DNA of 64,000 nt from Deltaproteobacteria bacterium (GTDB lineage: Bacteria; Myxococcota; Myxococcia; Myxococcales; 40CM-4-68-19): positions 78,000 to 141,999 of the forward strand of contig VBKI01000058.1 in assembly GCA_005879535.1 (NCBI GenBank). Reading direction: 5' to 3'. A model generated the notes under the pieces. That model worked only from the letters and a program-made list of their open reading frames with translations. It was not told the origin of the DNA and made no database searches. Below, in pieces: positions 52,956 to 60,498 of the stretch. Both the position numbers and the translations under genes were made by a program. The stretch's first letter is position 1. Every line of letters begins with the position of its first letter.

Positions 52956-53750
52956 ATGCTCTACGTGTTCTTCTTCGGACATTGGCTGGCCAGCGTGTTC
53001 TTTCAGAGCCTGTTCCAGCACCGGTACGCCGCACACCGGATGTACACGATGAAGCCCCGGACCGAACGCGGGCTCCATCTGCTCACCTACCTGGTCCAGG
53101 GCCCGTCGTATCTATCGCCGCGCGGGTACGCGATCCTGCACCGGCAGCATCATGCCTTTTCCGATACCGAGCGCGACCCTCACTCACCCCGGTTATTCCG
53201 CAACGCCCTGGAGATGATGCTTCACACCAAGGGCCGCTATGACGCCTATGCCTACCGGCGCGAAGAGCCCGAGCCGCGGTTTGCAGGCGGATACCCGGAG
53301 TGGAAGCTGATCGACGAGACGCTCGGACAGTCGTGGTTGATGCGCGTCGCCTGGGGCGCGCTGTACGCCGTCCCGTACTTCTTCCTCGCGACGCATTGGT
53401 GGCAGTGGACCTTGTTGCCCGTGCAGTGGGTGCTGGGTCCCATCCACGGGGCGATCGTCAACTGGTGCGGTCACAGGTACGGCTACCGCAGCTTCGACAA
53501 CGGCGACGGCTCGCGCAACACGCTGCCGCTCGACGTCGTGACCATGGGCGAGCTCTTCCAGAACAATCACCACAAGTACCCGATGAGCCCGAACTTCGCG
53601 GCGAGGTGGTTCGAGATCGACCCGACCTGGCAGGTCATGAAGCTCCTCGCCTGGGCGGGGGTGATCGAGATCGCGACGCCGCAGAAGGCCATCTATCCGG
53701 CACCCGCACCAACAGCGTCCTTCCAGGCTACGAGAATCTCGGCGGCATGA
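52956..53750 (+). CDS. Acyl-CoA / fatty acid desaturase-like protein
   Basis: A 264-residue membrane di-iron desaturase. AAGGAGG stands seven bases before ATG 52956. The histidine boxes are HRYAAH, HRQHH and NNHHKYP, with an additional WCGHRYGYRSF, the pattern of delta-9 acyl-CoA desaturases. Membrane stretches are YVFFFGHWLASVFF and YAVPYFFLATHWWQWTLLPV. The chain is at the short end of the family (usual 280-330) because the N-terminal helix starts immediately. It introduces a double bond into a saturated acyl chain. The DUF427 gene overlaps its stop (ATGA). Confidence 0.9.
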   Translation: MLYVFFFGHWLASVFFQSLFQHRYAAHRMYTMKPRTERGLHLLTYLVQGPSYLSPRGYAILHRQHHAFSDTERDPHSPRLFRNALEMMLHTKGRYDAYAYRREEPEPRFAGGYPEWKLIDETLGQSWLMRVAWGALYAVPYFFLATHWWQWTLLPVQWVLGPIHGAIVNWCGHRYGYRSFDNGDGSRNTLPLDVVTMGELFQNNHHKYPMSPNFAARWFEIDPTWQVMKLLAWAGVIEIATPQKAIYPAPAPTASFQATRISAA

Positions 53751-54097
53751 CGAGACAGCACCGGATCACGATCGAGCCCAACCCGAAGCGTGTGCGCGTC
53801 GTCTTCAACGGGCGCGTCGTCGCCGACACGACGCGGGCGCTCACGCTCAGGGAGGCGACCCTGCCGCCGGTCCAATACGTCCCGCGCGACGACGCCGACA
53901 TGTCGCTGCTGGAGCGGACCGACCACAGGACTCACTGCCCTTTCAAGAGCGACGCTTCCTACTTCACGATCCGGGCGGACGGGCGCGTGGCGGAGAACGC
54001 CGTCTGGACCTACGAGGAACCGTATCCAGGCGTCGCGGCGATCAAGGATCACCTCGCCTTCTACCCGGACCGCGTCGACCGCATCGAGGAGCTGTGA
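53747..54097 (+). CDS. DUF427 family protein
   Basis: A 116-residue protein of the DUF427 family, β-barrel proteins of unknown function. Family marks are RVRVVFNGRVVADTTRALTL, QYVPRDDADMSLL, THCPFKSDASYFTI and a C-terminal AFYPDRVDRIEE. The CPFKG-type motif is changed to CPFKS. ATG 53747 overlaps the desaturase stop, suggesting coupled expression; whether the two work together is unknown. Confidence 0.9.
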   Translation: MTRQHRITIEPNPKRVRVVFNGRVVADTTRALTLREATLPPVQYVPRDDADMSLLERTDHRTHCPFKSDASYFTIRADGRVAENAVWTYEEPYPGVAAIKDHLAFYPDRVDRIEEL

Positions 54098-54157
54098 AGA
54101 AGCTCCACTCCCGCTTCGATCGGCGTATGTTGCCCGTCGGGATGCAGGAGGTGCCAC

Positions 54158-54451
54158 ATGGCGACGTACGTGACGCTGCTGAAGTACACGGATCAGGGGA
54201 TCAAGGCGATCAAGGAGGGCCCTAGCCGGCTCGAGAAGGCCAGGCAAGCCTTGAAGTCGATGGGCGGCGAAGTGAGGTCGTTCCATCTCGTGCAGGGCCG
54301 GTACGATGCAATCGCGTTCGTCGAGGCGCCGAACGACGAGGTGGTGGCGAAGTTCGCGCTCGCCGTCGGCTCTCAAGGCAACGTGCGCAGCGAGACGATG
54401 CGGGCGTTCAACGAGGAGGAGTACCGCAGGATCGTCTCCGGGCTGCCGTGA
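54158..54451 (+). CDS. GYD domain protein
   Basis: A 97-residue protein of the GYD family (dimeric α/β-barrel ferredoxin-like fold). It starts MATYVTLLKYTDQGIKAIKE and carries the GGEVRSFHLVQGRYDAIAFV block and the A..VGSQGNVRSETMRAF end, which define the family. GYD proteins are often found with carboxymuconolactone or aldehyde-metabolism genes; no activity is established. GGAGG stands nine bases before the ATG. The unknown gene at 54471 follows closely. Confidence 0.9.
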   Translation: MATYVTLLKYTDQGIKAIKEGPSRLEKARQALKSMGGEVRSFHLVQGRYDAIAFVEAPNDEVVAKFALAVGSQGNVRSETMRAFNEEEYRRIVSGLP

Positions 54452-54470
54452 GGAGATCGACGCAGGGACC

Positions 54471-55433
54471 TTGCTTTTGACGAAGCGAGATCATGCACAG
54501 CCGGCGCCGTGGAAGCCTTCGCTGAATCCCGGCGTCGATCTGCGCAGCCTGCCGCTCACGCCGGAAGAGGGTTTCATCGCGTCCCGGCTCGATGGACTGA
54601 CGGACCTTCATGGAATCTCGGTCGGCACGGGTCTGTCGCCGGAGCGCGTCGAGGAGGCGCTCGAGAGACTCGTGACGCTCGGTGCGGTGTCGCCGCCCGA
54701 GGTCCCCGACGAGGACGAGCCTGTGGCAGCGGACGAGCCGGCCGGCGTCCACCGCGAGGTCTACCAATCATCCCTGCGCCAACTTCCTCCAGAAGAACGC
54801 GCCACGCGGGCGAAGCTCGCGGACGAGCCTGAGTTGTCGGCGCTCTGCTTCGATCCGCTGCCGGCCGTCATCCACGCGTTGATCGACAACCCGCGCTTCG
54901 GTCTGCCGCAGGCGCGGCTCGTGGCGAGCCATCACCGGACCCCGGCAGGTCTCGAAGCCCTCGCTGCGCGCGCCGCCATCGCCGCGGACGCGGGCGTGCG
55001 CCGGGCCCTCCTGCGCAATCCACAGCTCTCGATCGCCTTGCTGCGCCGCCTCCACGGCGGCCGGCGACTCCTCGAGCAGCACAAGCTGGTCGTGTCGCGC
55101 GACGTGCCCGAGCAGACCCGGCGGGCTGCGCGAGAGCTCCTGCGCGCGCGGTTTTCGACGGCTGAAGGCGAGGAGCGCGTCGAGGTGATCGTCAAGACCG
55201 AGGGCCGCTGCCTCACATCGCTTGCCGGTTTGCCCGTCGACGGCAAGACCGCGGCGCTCCTCTGCGGCCGCATATACAGCTCGACACTGCTGGTGCAGAA
55301 CATCTCCCGCTGGGCGGCGTGTCCGCCTGCGCTGATTTCACATTTGCTGAAGCAGGAGCTCGTCCGCCGCTCGCCGGCGTTGAAGCTCGCTCTGCAACGG
55401 CACCCGAACGCGCCCGCCGACTCGCGCCGCTAA
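54471..55433 (+). CDS. Leucine/alanine-rich helical protein of unknown function
   Basis: A protein of about 320 residues. Residues 20-75 resemble the small helical domain that appears in myxobacterial signalling proteins (LPLTPEEGFIASRLDGLTDL, GLSPERVEEALERLVTLGAV). The rest is built of HEAT-like short helices (VIHALIDNPRFGLPQARLVA, ALLRNPQLSIALLRRLH, QNISRWAACPPALISHLLKQ). A TTG at 54471 or 54477 is the likely start, with AGGAG 15 bases before; no ATG fits. No signal peptide. The helical repeats suggest protein-protein interaction. It is convergent with the AsmA-like gene, three bases apart. Confidence 0.72.
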   Translation: MLLTKRDHAQPAPWKPSLNPGVDLRSLPLTPEEGFIASRLDGLTDLHGISVGTGLSPERVEEALERLVTLGAVSPPEVPDEDEPVAADEPAGVHREVYQSSLRQLPPEERATRAKLADEPELSALCFDPLPAVIHALIDNPRFGLPQARLVASHHRTPAGLEALAARAAIAADAGVRRALLRNPQLSIALLRRLHGGRRLLEQHKLVVSRDVPEQTRRAARELLRARFSTAEGEERVEVIVKTEGRCLTSLAGLPVDGKTAALLCGRIYSSTLLVQNISRWAACPPALISHLLKQELVRRSPALKLALQRHPNAPADSRR

Positions 55434-55436
55434 GGC

Positions 55437-56309
55437 TTATCGCTTTGGCGCAGCCCGACCGGCGGCTGCGTCATTCTTCTTGCCGCCGAGAATCCCGCTG
55501 ACCTCTCCCTGGAGCGCTTTGCCGGGATCCTTCGCCAGCGCCGCCGGGTCCGCCGCTACCTTGGAAAGCCGGTTGCCCAACTCGCCCGGGATGGCGGCGG
55601 CAATCTGCTTCTGCGCTTCGGCCCCAAGCTTTCCGGCGACCTGCCCGACGTTCAGGGCGAGGAGCGCCTTCAGCTCGGGTGGAAGCGAACCGGACTCCGC
55701 CGCTTTTGCGGCGAGCGCCGTGATCACCACCATCGTCACGTCCTTGATCGCCGCCCCGTTCTGCGAGCCCCGGCCGCTTCCGACGTTCTTCATCGCGAGC
55801 GACGGCACCGCCACATTGATCTCCTGCCGCACGCCGGGCAGACCGGGGTGGATCACCACCTGCGCGTCCTGCACCTGGAGGTCGTCGATGATGAGCTTCA
55901 CCGGTTTTTCCGACGAGCTCTCGTGCGCCGGCAGCCGATCCATTGCCGTCTTGAAGTTCAGCGCCCCGTTGTGCTGCTCGATGACCAGCCTGGGCTGACG
56001 GAGGGTCAGCGATTGCACACGGATGGGATCCTTGCGCAGCTCCCCGTATCTGACTGCCAGATCGACGTCGCCCATCTCGAACATCTGCGCTGCGGAGAAG
56101 CCCGACGGCGAGGCGATGCCGAGCCGGTCCAGGTTGAGCTTGCCGCCCAGGATCGACAGATGCGCGCGGTTCAGCGTCGTGGTCAGCTTGAGGGAGGTGG
56201 TGCTCTGCTTCTCGACGGTGCTCTTGATCATTCCGTCGATGGCGAGGTACCCGATCACTCCGGCAACGATCAGAAGCGAGACGAGGACGGTGCGCCGCAC
56301 TGGTTTCAT
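55437..56309 (-). CDS. AsmA-like membrane-anchored protein
   Basis: A 290-residue protein with one N-terminal membrane helix (VLVSLLIVAGVIGYLAIDGM). A periplasmic AsmA/DUF748-like β-rich domain follows (LTTTLNRAHLSILGGKLNLD, RLGIASPSGFSA, VRVQSLTLRQPRLVIEQHN). The tail is alanine/lysine-rich and ends KKNDAAAGRAAPKR. The short form lacks the long repeat region of true AsmA. ATG 56309 has CGGAG six bases upstream; upstream starts at 56324 and 56396 are possible. Family members affect outer-membrane lipid or envelope integrity. Here the role is inferred by resemblance only. Confidence 0.75.
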   Translation of the reverse strand: MKPVRRTVLVSLLIVAGVIGYLAIDGMIKSTVEKQSTTSLKLTTTLNRAHLSILGGKLNLDRLGIASPSGFSAAQMFEMGDVDLAVRYGELRKDPIRVQSLTLRQPRLVIEQHNGALNFKTAMDRLPAHESSSEKPVKLIIDDLQVQDAQVVIHPGLPGVRQEINVAVPSLAMKNVGSGRGSQNGAAIKDVTMVVITALAAKAAESGSLPPELKALLALNVGQVAGKLGAEAQKQIAAAIPGELGNRLSKVAADPAALAKDPGKALQGEVSGILGGKKNDAAAGRAAPKR

Positions 56310-56392
56310 CGGATTCTCCGGCATCTCAGTATGCGCACGGACCCGCCCAGCGCCACGCGACGTGCGCCGCTTGCCTGCTCGGCGAACGGCCC

Positions 56393-56617
56393 TCACGCCT
56401 CGCGCGTGAAGAGGATCAGCTCCCAGCGTTGCGACTCATGGTCATGACGCAGGATGTACTGCGCGCCGTCGTCGCCTCGAACCTTGAAGTACCGATGGTC
56501 CGGGCCGAACCATCGATCGATGACTTCCGTCACCTCGACGCGGCGCTCGCCGAGCGTGAAGTGGCGCGGCGTCTCTTCGCCGCGGTAGCCTGAGTAACAT
56601 TCGACCCGCAGGTCCAT
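56393..56617 (-). CDS. Small conserved cytoplasmic protein
   Basis: A 74-residue protein beginning MDLRVECYSGYRGEETPRHF, followed by RRVEVTEVIDRWFGPDHRYF and YILRHDHESQRWELILF. The pattern (ECYSG....ETPR.F.....V.EV.DRW....R.F.V...D....IL..D.....W.L) recurs in many Proteobacteria, Acidobacteria and Gemmatimonadota as a stand-alone protein of unknown function. Clean boundaries and divergence from the MFS gene support it. Confidence 0.8.
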   Translation of the reverse strand: MDLRVECYSGYRGEETPRHFTLGERRVEVTEVIDRWFGPDHRYFKVRGDDGAQYILRHDHESQRWELILFTREA

Positions 56618-56663
56618 CGGCTCACCCAGGCATCCAACCGTTCATACCAGCATCCCACGTCGC

Positions 56664-57908
56664 ATGGCCCGGCACCCCAGCGAACGCACAGTCATCTTTC
56701 TCATCGGCGCCGTCCAGTTCGTCAACATCCTCGACTTCATGATGGTGCTGCCGCTGGGACCGTTCTTCGCCGGACCGCTGGGCATTCCTGCGTCGCGAAT
56801 CGGCGTCATCGGCGGGAGCTACACCGCCGCGGCGGCGATCTCGGGCATCGCCTGCTCGTTCTTCCTCGATCGATTCGATCGCAGAAAGGCCCTCGGCGTC
56901 GCGGTCGCCGGACTCGTCATGGCCACCGCGCTCGGCGGTTTCTCGGTGGGGTTCGGGAGCATCGTCTTCGCCCGCATTCTGGCCGGTTTTTTCGGCGGGC
57001 CGGCGACCTCGCTGTCGCTCTCGATCGTCGCCGACGTCATCCCGGCGGAGCGCCGCGGCAAGGCGCTCGGCGCCGTGATGGGGTCCTTCTCCGTCGCGGC
57101 CGTGCTCGGCGTCCCCGTCGGCCTCGAGCTGGCGCGCTGGGGCGGGTGGCGGCTGCCGTTCTTTTCCGTCGCGGGACTGGGCCTCGTTCTCCTGCCCATC
57201 GCAATCGCGTTGCTGCCGCCCCTGAGAGGTCACCTCGCCATCGGGGACAGCGCACGCCGCACCGGGTTTCTCGGCCTGCTCTCGCGCCGGACCGTGCAGC
57301 TCTCGATCGTCGCGACGATGGTGGTGATGTCGTCGGCGTTCCTCGTCATCCCTGTCATCACGCCATACCTGGTCTTCAACCTGCGCTTCCCGGCCAGGGA
57401 CCTGAAGTGGATCTACATGATCGGAGGCGCGCTCTCGTTCGTGGTCCTGCGGATCATCGGCGCCCTTGTCGATCGGTACGGGTCTACCCGGCTGGCGACC
57501 CTCGGCACCGCCATGTTCCTGCTCGTCTCCTGGCTGTCGTTCGTCAGCTACGACGTGAGAGTCCCCATCACCCCGCTGTTCGTCCTCTTCATGGTGGGGA
57601 TGAACTTCCGCATGGCGCCATACCAGACCCTGATCAGCAAGGTGCCCGTGCCCCAGGAGCGGGCGAGCTTCATGTCGCTGATGAGCGCGATCCAGCACCT
57701 CTCGACGTCGGCCGGAGCGGTGTTCTCGAGCGTCGTGCTCTCCACCGGAGAGGACGGTACGCTCGTGGGGATGCCGGCGCTGGGGATCCTCGCGATGGCC
57801 GTCGCTGCGCTCGTGCCGCCCCTCTTCTGGCTGGTGGAGCGCCGGGTGGCGCGTGCCGCGCCGATGCCGACGGCGCCGGTCGTGGTGGAAGCGAGCTCGA
57901 CGGGCTGA
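56664..57908 (+). CDS. Major facilitator superfamily transporter
   Basis: A 414-residue inner-membrane transporter of the drug:H+ antiporter type (DHA1) with twelve helices. The A motif lies between helices 2 and 3 (FFLDRFDRRKALGVA), and the antiporter motif C-like region is GSFSVAAVLGVPVGLELARW. The first helix, NILDFMMVLPLGPFF, has the acidic residue of arabinose/drug efflux permeases. The central loop and second half are complete (FVVLRIIGALVDRYGSTRLA). The substrate cannot be deduced. A promoter-like region with inverted repeats follows before the next operon. Confidence 0.9.
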   Translation: MARHPSERTVIFLIGAVQFVNILDFMMVLPLGPFFAGPLGIPASRIGVIGGSYTAAAAISGIACSFFLDRFDRRKALGVAVAGLVMATALGGFSVGFGSIVFARILAGFFGGPATSLSLSIVADVIPAERRGKALGAVMGSFSVAAVLGVPVGLELARWGGWRLPFFSVAGLGLVLLPIAIALLPPLRGHLAIGDSARRTGFLGLLSRRTVQLSIVATMVVMSSAFLVIPVITPYLVFNLRFPARDLKWIYMIGGALSFVVLRIIGALVDRYGSTRLATLGTAMFLLVSWLSFVSYDVRVPITPLFVLFMVGMNFRMAPYQTLISKVPVPQERASFMSLMSAIQHLSTSAGAVFSSVVLSTGEDGTLVGMPALGILAMAVAALVPPLFWLVERRVARAAPMPTAPVVVEASSTG

Positions 57909-57918
57909 CGCCGGCACA

Positions 57919-57965
57919 GTCGACCCGTGGTGGGGTTGACGGTCGAACCCCGACAGGACTAAAAC
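57919..57965 (+). promoter_or_regulatory. Inverted-repeat promoter region of the Sox-like operon
   Basis: GTCGACCC (57919-57926) and GGGTTGAC (57933-57940) form a near-perfect inverted repeat, and GGGGTT (57932-57937) pairs again with AACCCC (57946-57951). The middle arm contains TTGACG (57936-57941), a possible -35 box, with TAAAAC 18 bases further as a weak -10. Overlapping dyads on a -35 box suggest repressor control of the operon that starts at 58040. All roles are inference. Confidence 0.38.
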
Positions 57966-58039
57966 GCGAATTATTCTCCGTTTGCTCCTGGGGAACGGAG
58001 ACGGGTTCACGCGGGCGATTGCACCACTCGGAGCGCGCC

Positions 58040-58807
58040 ATGCCCACACGACGTTCGCGGTCGATGCTTTTCGCTGGAAGCATCTCGCCAGCCTTCGTTC
58101 TCACGACTCTGCTCTCGCTCCCGGCGGCGGCGTACGAGTCGGTGCAGGTGACCGAAGGCGGCACGATCAACGGGAAGGTCGTCTACCAGGGTGACATCGC
58201 AACCCGGAAGATCATTCCGACCAAGGATCCCGAGACCTGCGGGGGCATCCGCGAGGAGCCGTTGATCGTCGTAGGGGGCGGCAAAGGCGTCCAGAGCGCG
58301 GTCGTGTACCTGAAGGACATCCAGAAAGGGAAGGGGCTCGCGAAGCCGCCCAAGAACCCGGAGATCAACAACCTCAACTGCCAGTTCGACCCGCACGTAC
58401 AGGCGATTCCGGTGGGATCGATCGTCGTCGTCAACTCAGACCCCGTCATGCACAACACGCATGGCTTCCTCGGCAAGCAGACGGTCTTCAACCAGGCGAT
58501 GCCGACCAAGGGGATGCGGATCGAGAAACCGATCCGGAAGGCGGGGATGATGCGGATCGAGTGCGACGTGCACGGCTGGATGCTCGCCTGGGTGTATGCA
58601 GCCGAGCACCCGTACCACGCCGTGACAGGGAAGGACGGCAGCTTTTCCATCCCGGACGTGCCGCCGGGCTCGTACACACTCGTCGCCTGGCAGGAGGCGG
58701 CGGACGTGACCGAAGTGCCGGTGACGGTGAAGCCGAAGGAAGCCACGCAGCAGACCATCGAGCTGAAGAACGCGACGGAGCAGAATATCGAGCTGAAGAG
58801 GAAGTGA
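58040..58807 (+). CDS. Periplasmic cupredoxin / carboxypeptidase regulatory-like domain protein
   Basis: A 255-residue exported protein. Residues 1-31 are a signal peptide (VLTTLLSLPAAA). Residues 36-185 form a cupredoxin-like domain with a full candidate type 1 copper set: His138/His141 in DPVMHNTHGF, then Cys175, His178 and Met181 in CDVHGWM. Residues 190-255 are a β-sandwich regulatory domain (KDGSFSIPDVPPGSYTLVAW) with a lysine- and glutamate-rich end. Relatives are often annotated as methylamine-utilisation-like plastocyanins. It is first in the operon with the metallophosphoesterase, SoxA-like cytochrome, SoxYZ and rhodanese, so an electron-carrier role there is plausible. Confidence 0.85.
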   Translation: MPTRRSRSMLFAGSISPAFVLTTLLSLPAAAYESVQVTEGGTINGKVVYQGDIATRKIIPTKDPETCGGIREEPLIVVGGGKGVQSAVVYLKDIQKGKGLAKPPKNPEINNLNCQFDPHVQAIPVGSIVVVNSDPVMHNTHGFLGKQTVFNQAMPTKGMRIEKPIRKAGMMRIECDVHGWMLAWVYAAEHPYHAVTGKDGSFSIPDVPPGSYTLVAWQEAADVTEVPVTVKPKEATQQTIELKNATEQNIELKRK

Positions 58808-58856
58808 GGCTGTCGAGCTCGGTGCCCGTGCCCGCAAGGCGTGGGGAGGGAAGACC

Positions 58857-60017
58857 ATGGACGAGAATCAGCGAGAGAGGATCGAGCTGCACAAGACGCT
58901 ACAAGGCACGGGCGAGCGACCGGGCGGATCGCTGCGGATCACGCGCCGGACTTTCCTCCACAAGTCGCTGCTCACGGGTGCCGCCGGAGCGGCCACCTAC
59001 GGGTGGTTCCCGCTCATCGGCACGCTCGATTTTACGCTGGCCCAAGCGGGAGGACAGGCGACATCGTTCAAGTTCGCCTGGATCTCGGACAACCACCTCT
59101 ACCCGAAGGAGGTCAACCAACGCTTCGTGGACAAGGCGGTGCGAGCCGTGAAGGAGGTCCAGGCCATGAATCCGCCCGCGGACTTCCTCATCCACGGAGG
59201 TGACCTCGCCCAGCTCGGCGATCCTGTCGAGCTCGACCTCGGAAACGAGATCCTGAAGGAGGTGAAGATCAAGAAGGTCTTCATCCCCGGCGAGCACGAC
59301 TGGTACCTCGACCTGGGCCAGAAGTGGACCAACCTGTTCGGCCAGCCCAACTGGACGTTCGATCACAAGGGCGTGCGGTTCGTCGGGCTCGACACGGTGA
59401 GCAGGGGCCCGGACTACTGGACGGCGAAGAAGATGAGCCCCAAGGAGCGCATGGGGCACATGGCGACGCTCGACGGCAGCGTCGCCGGGGCCTGGGCTGG
59501 CGTGGGGCGGGACCAGCTCCAGTGGCTGAACCAGACGCTCTCCAGCTGGGACAAGAGCAAGCCAATCGTGATCTTCAGCCACAACCCGCTCTATGAGTAC
59601 TACCCGCCGTGGAACTTCTGGGTCCGCGACTGGCGGGAGGTCCACGAGGTGCTCAGGCCCTACGCGAACGTGACCAACGTCCATGGCCACACGCACCAGG
59701 TGCTCTACAACGAGCTCGGCAAGATGCGGTCCATCGGAATGCTCGCCACCTCCTGGACCTGGCCCTACGCGCCCGAGGGCGTCCCGGCGCTCACCAAGTG
59801 CAAGGTCCGCGTGGACCCCGGCGACCACTTCGACGGCGTTGGCTGGGGGCGGCTCACGCTGACCGCCGCGAACAGGGTCGAGAACGAATACATGATGTGG
59901 CGGAAGGACATCTTCGCCGATGCCGCCGTCGACTCGGGGTGCGGGGACAACGGCAACCAGATCGTTCACCCCCGCATCGCGGACCAGGAATGGCCCTACT
60001 ACGGCGCGTACAAGTAG
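58857..60017 (+). CDS. Tat-exported calcineurin-like metallophosphoesterase
   Basis: A 386-residue periplasmic protein. The twin-arginine motif TRRTFLHKSLLTG is at about residue 29. The dinuclear metal site is complete except for one change: Asp78 and His80 (SDNH), Asp116 (HGGDLAQ), GEHD at 145-148 where most families have GNHD, His242 (FSHNPLYEY), and GHTH (His278, His280). The W/Y-rich loops around residue 250 are unusual. Tat export suggests a folded metal enzyme. SoxB, the thiosulfohydrolase, belongs to the same superfamily, and this gene stands beside SoxYZ; hydrolysis of a SoxYZ-bound group is a reasonable guess but not shown. Confidence 0.88.
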   Translation: MDENQRERIELHKTLQGTGERPGGSLRITRRTFLHKSLLTGAAGAATYGWFPLIGTLDFTLAQAGGQATSFKFAWISDNHLYPKEVNQRFVDKAVRAVKEVQAMNPPADFLIHGGDLAQLGDPVELDLGNEILKEVKIKKVFIPGEHDWYLDLGQKWTNLFGQPNWTFDHKGVRFVGLDTVSRGPDYWTAKKMSPKERMGHMATLDGSVAGAWAGVGRDQLQWLNQTLSSWDKSKPIVIFSHNPLYEYYPPWNFWVRDWREVHEVLRPYANVTNVHGHTHQVLYNELGKMRSIGMLATSWTWPYAPEGVPALTKCKVRVDPGDHFDGVGWGRLTLTAANRVENEYMMWRKDIFADAAVDSGCGDNGNQIVHPRIADQEWPYYGAYK

Positions 60018-60038
60018 CCCACGCGAGAGGAGACGGCC

Positions 60039-60488
60039 ATGAAGAAAATGATCCGAAACGGTCTCGTCGCGGCGGGCATCCTCGTCGGCTCGCTCCTGAT
60101 CGTCACGTCTGCTCGTGCTCACAAGGCCAAGCACACTCCCCAGCAGCTCAAGGCATTCGAGGAAGTGTTCATGGAACAGGTGCGCGTCGGGGACCTGCTC
60201 TTCCACGGAGACGACGGCGCGCAGAAGAAGCTGAACGTGAGGCTCAGCAGGACGGGGACGGCATGCGCCATGTGCCATCCATTCGCGACCGATACGCACC
60301 CCTACGAGTTCCCGAAGTTTCAGGAGCAGGTCGGGCAGTTCGCCACCCTGCGCGACATGATCAACTGGTGCATCGAGAAGCCCGCCGAGGGAGAGAAGCT
60401 GGATACGGACTCGGCCGCGATGAAGGCGCTCGAGGCGTACATCTACTGGTCGAACCGCGGCTCCAAACTGGATCCTGGCAGGCACTGA
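60039..60488 (+). CDS. SoxA-like monohaem c-type cytochrome
   Basis: A 149-residue periplasmic cytochrome. The signal peptide is residues 1-27 (AGILVGSLLIVTSARA). The haem motif is CAMCH (Cys76, Cys79, His80) in TACAMCHPFATDTHPYEFPK. The segment after it follows SoxA: TLRDMINWCIEKPAEGEKLD then DSAAMKALEAYIYWSNRG, where SoxA has a cysteine (here Cys111) that ligates the active-site haem and becomes a persulfide. The protein is half the length of SoxA, lacking the first domain. ATG 60039 has GAGAGGAG ahead of it. It is flanked by the phosphoesterase and SoxYZ genes. A separate SoxX is not seen. Confidence 0.82.
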   Translation: MKKMIRNGLVAAGILVGSLLIVTSARAHKAKHTPQQLKAFEEVFMEQVRVGDLLFHGDDGAQKKLNVRLSRTGTACAMCHPFATDTHPYEFPKFQEQVGQFATLRDMINWCIEKPAEGEKLDTDSAAMKALEAYIYWSNRGSKLDPGRH

Positions 60489-60498
60489 ACGGCCAACG

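Noticed and set aside
57935-57965. GGTCGAACCCC as the T-arm of a tRNA
   Set aside because: No acceptor stem, anticodon arm or CCA-like end can be folded around it; it is explained better as an inverted repeat.
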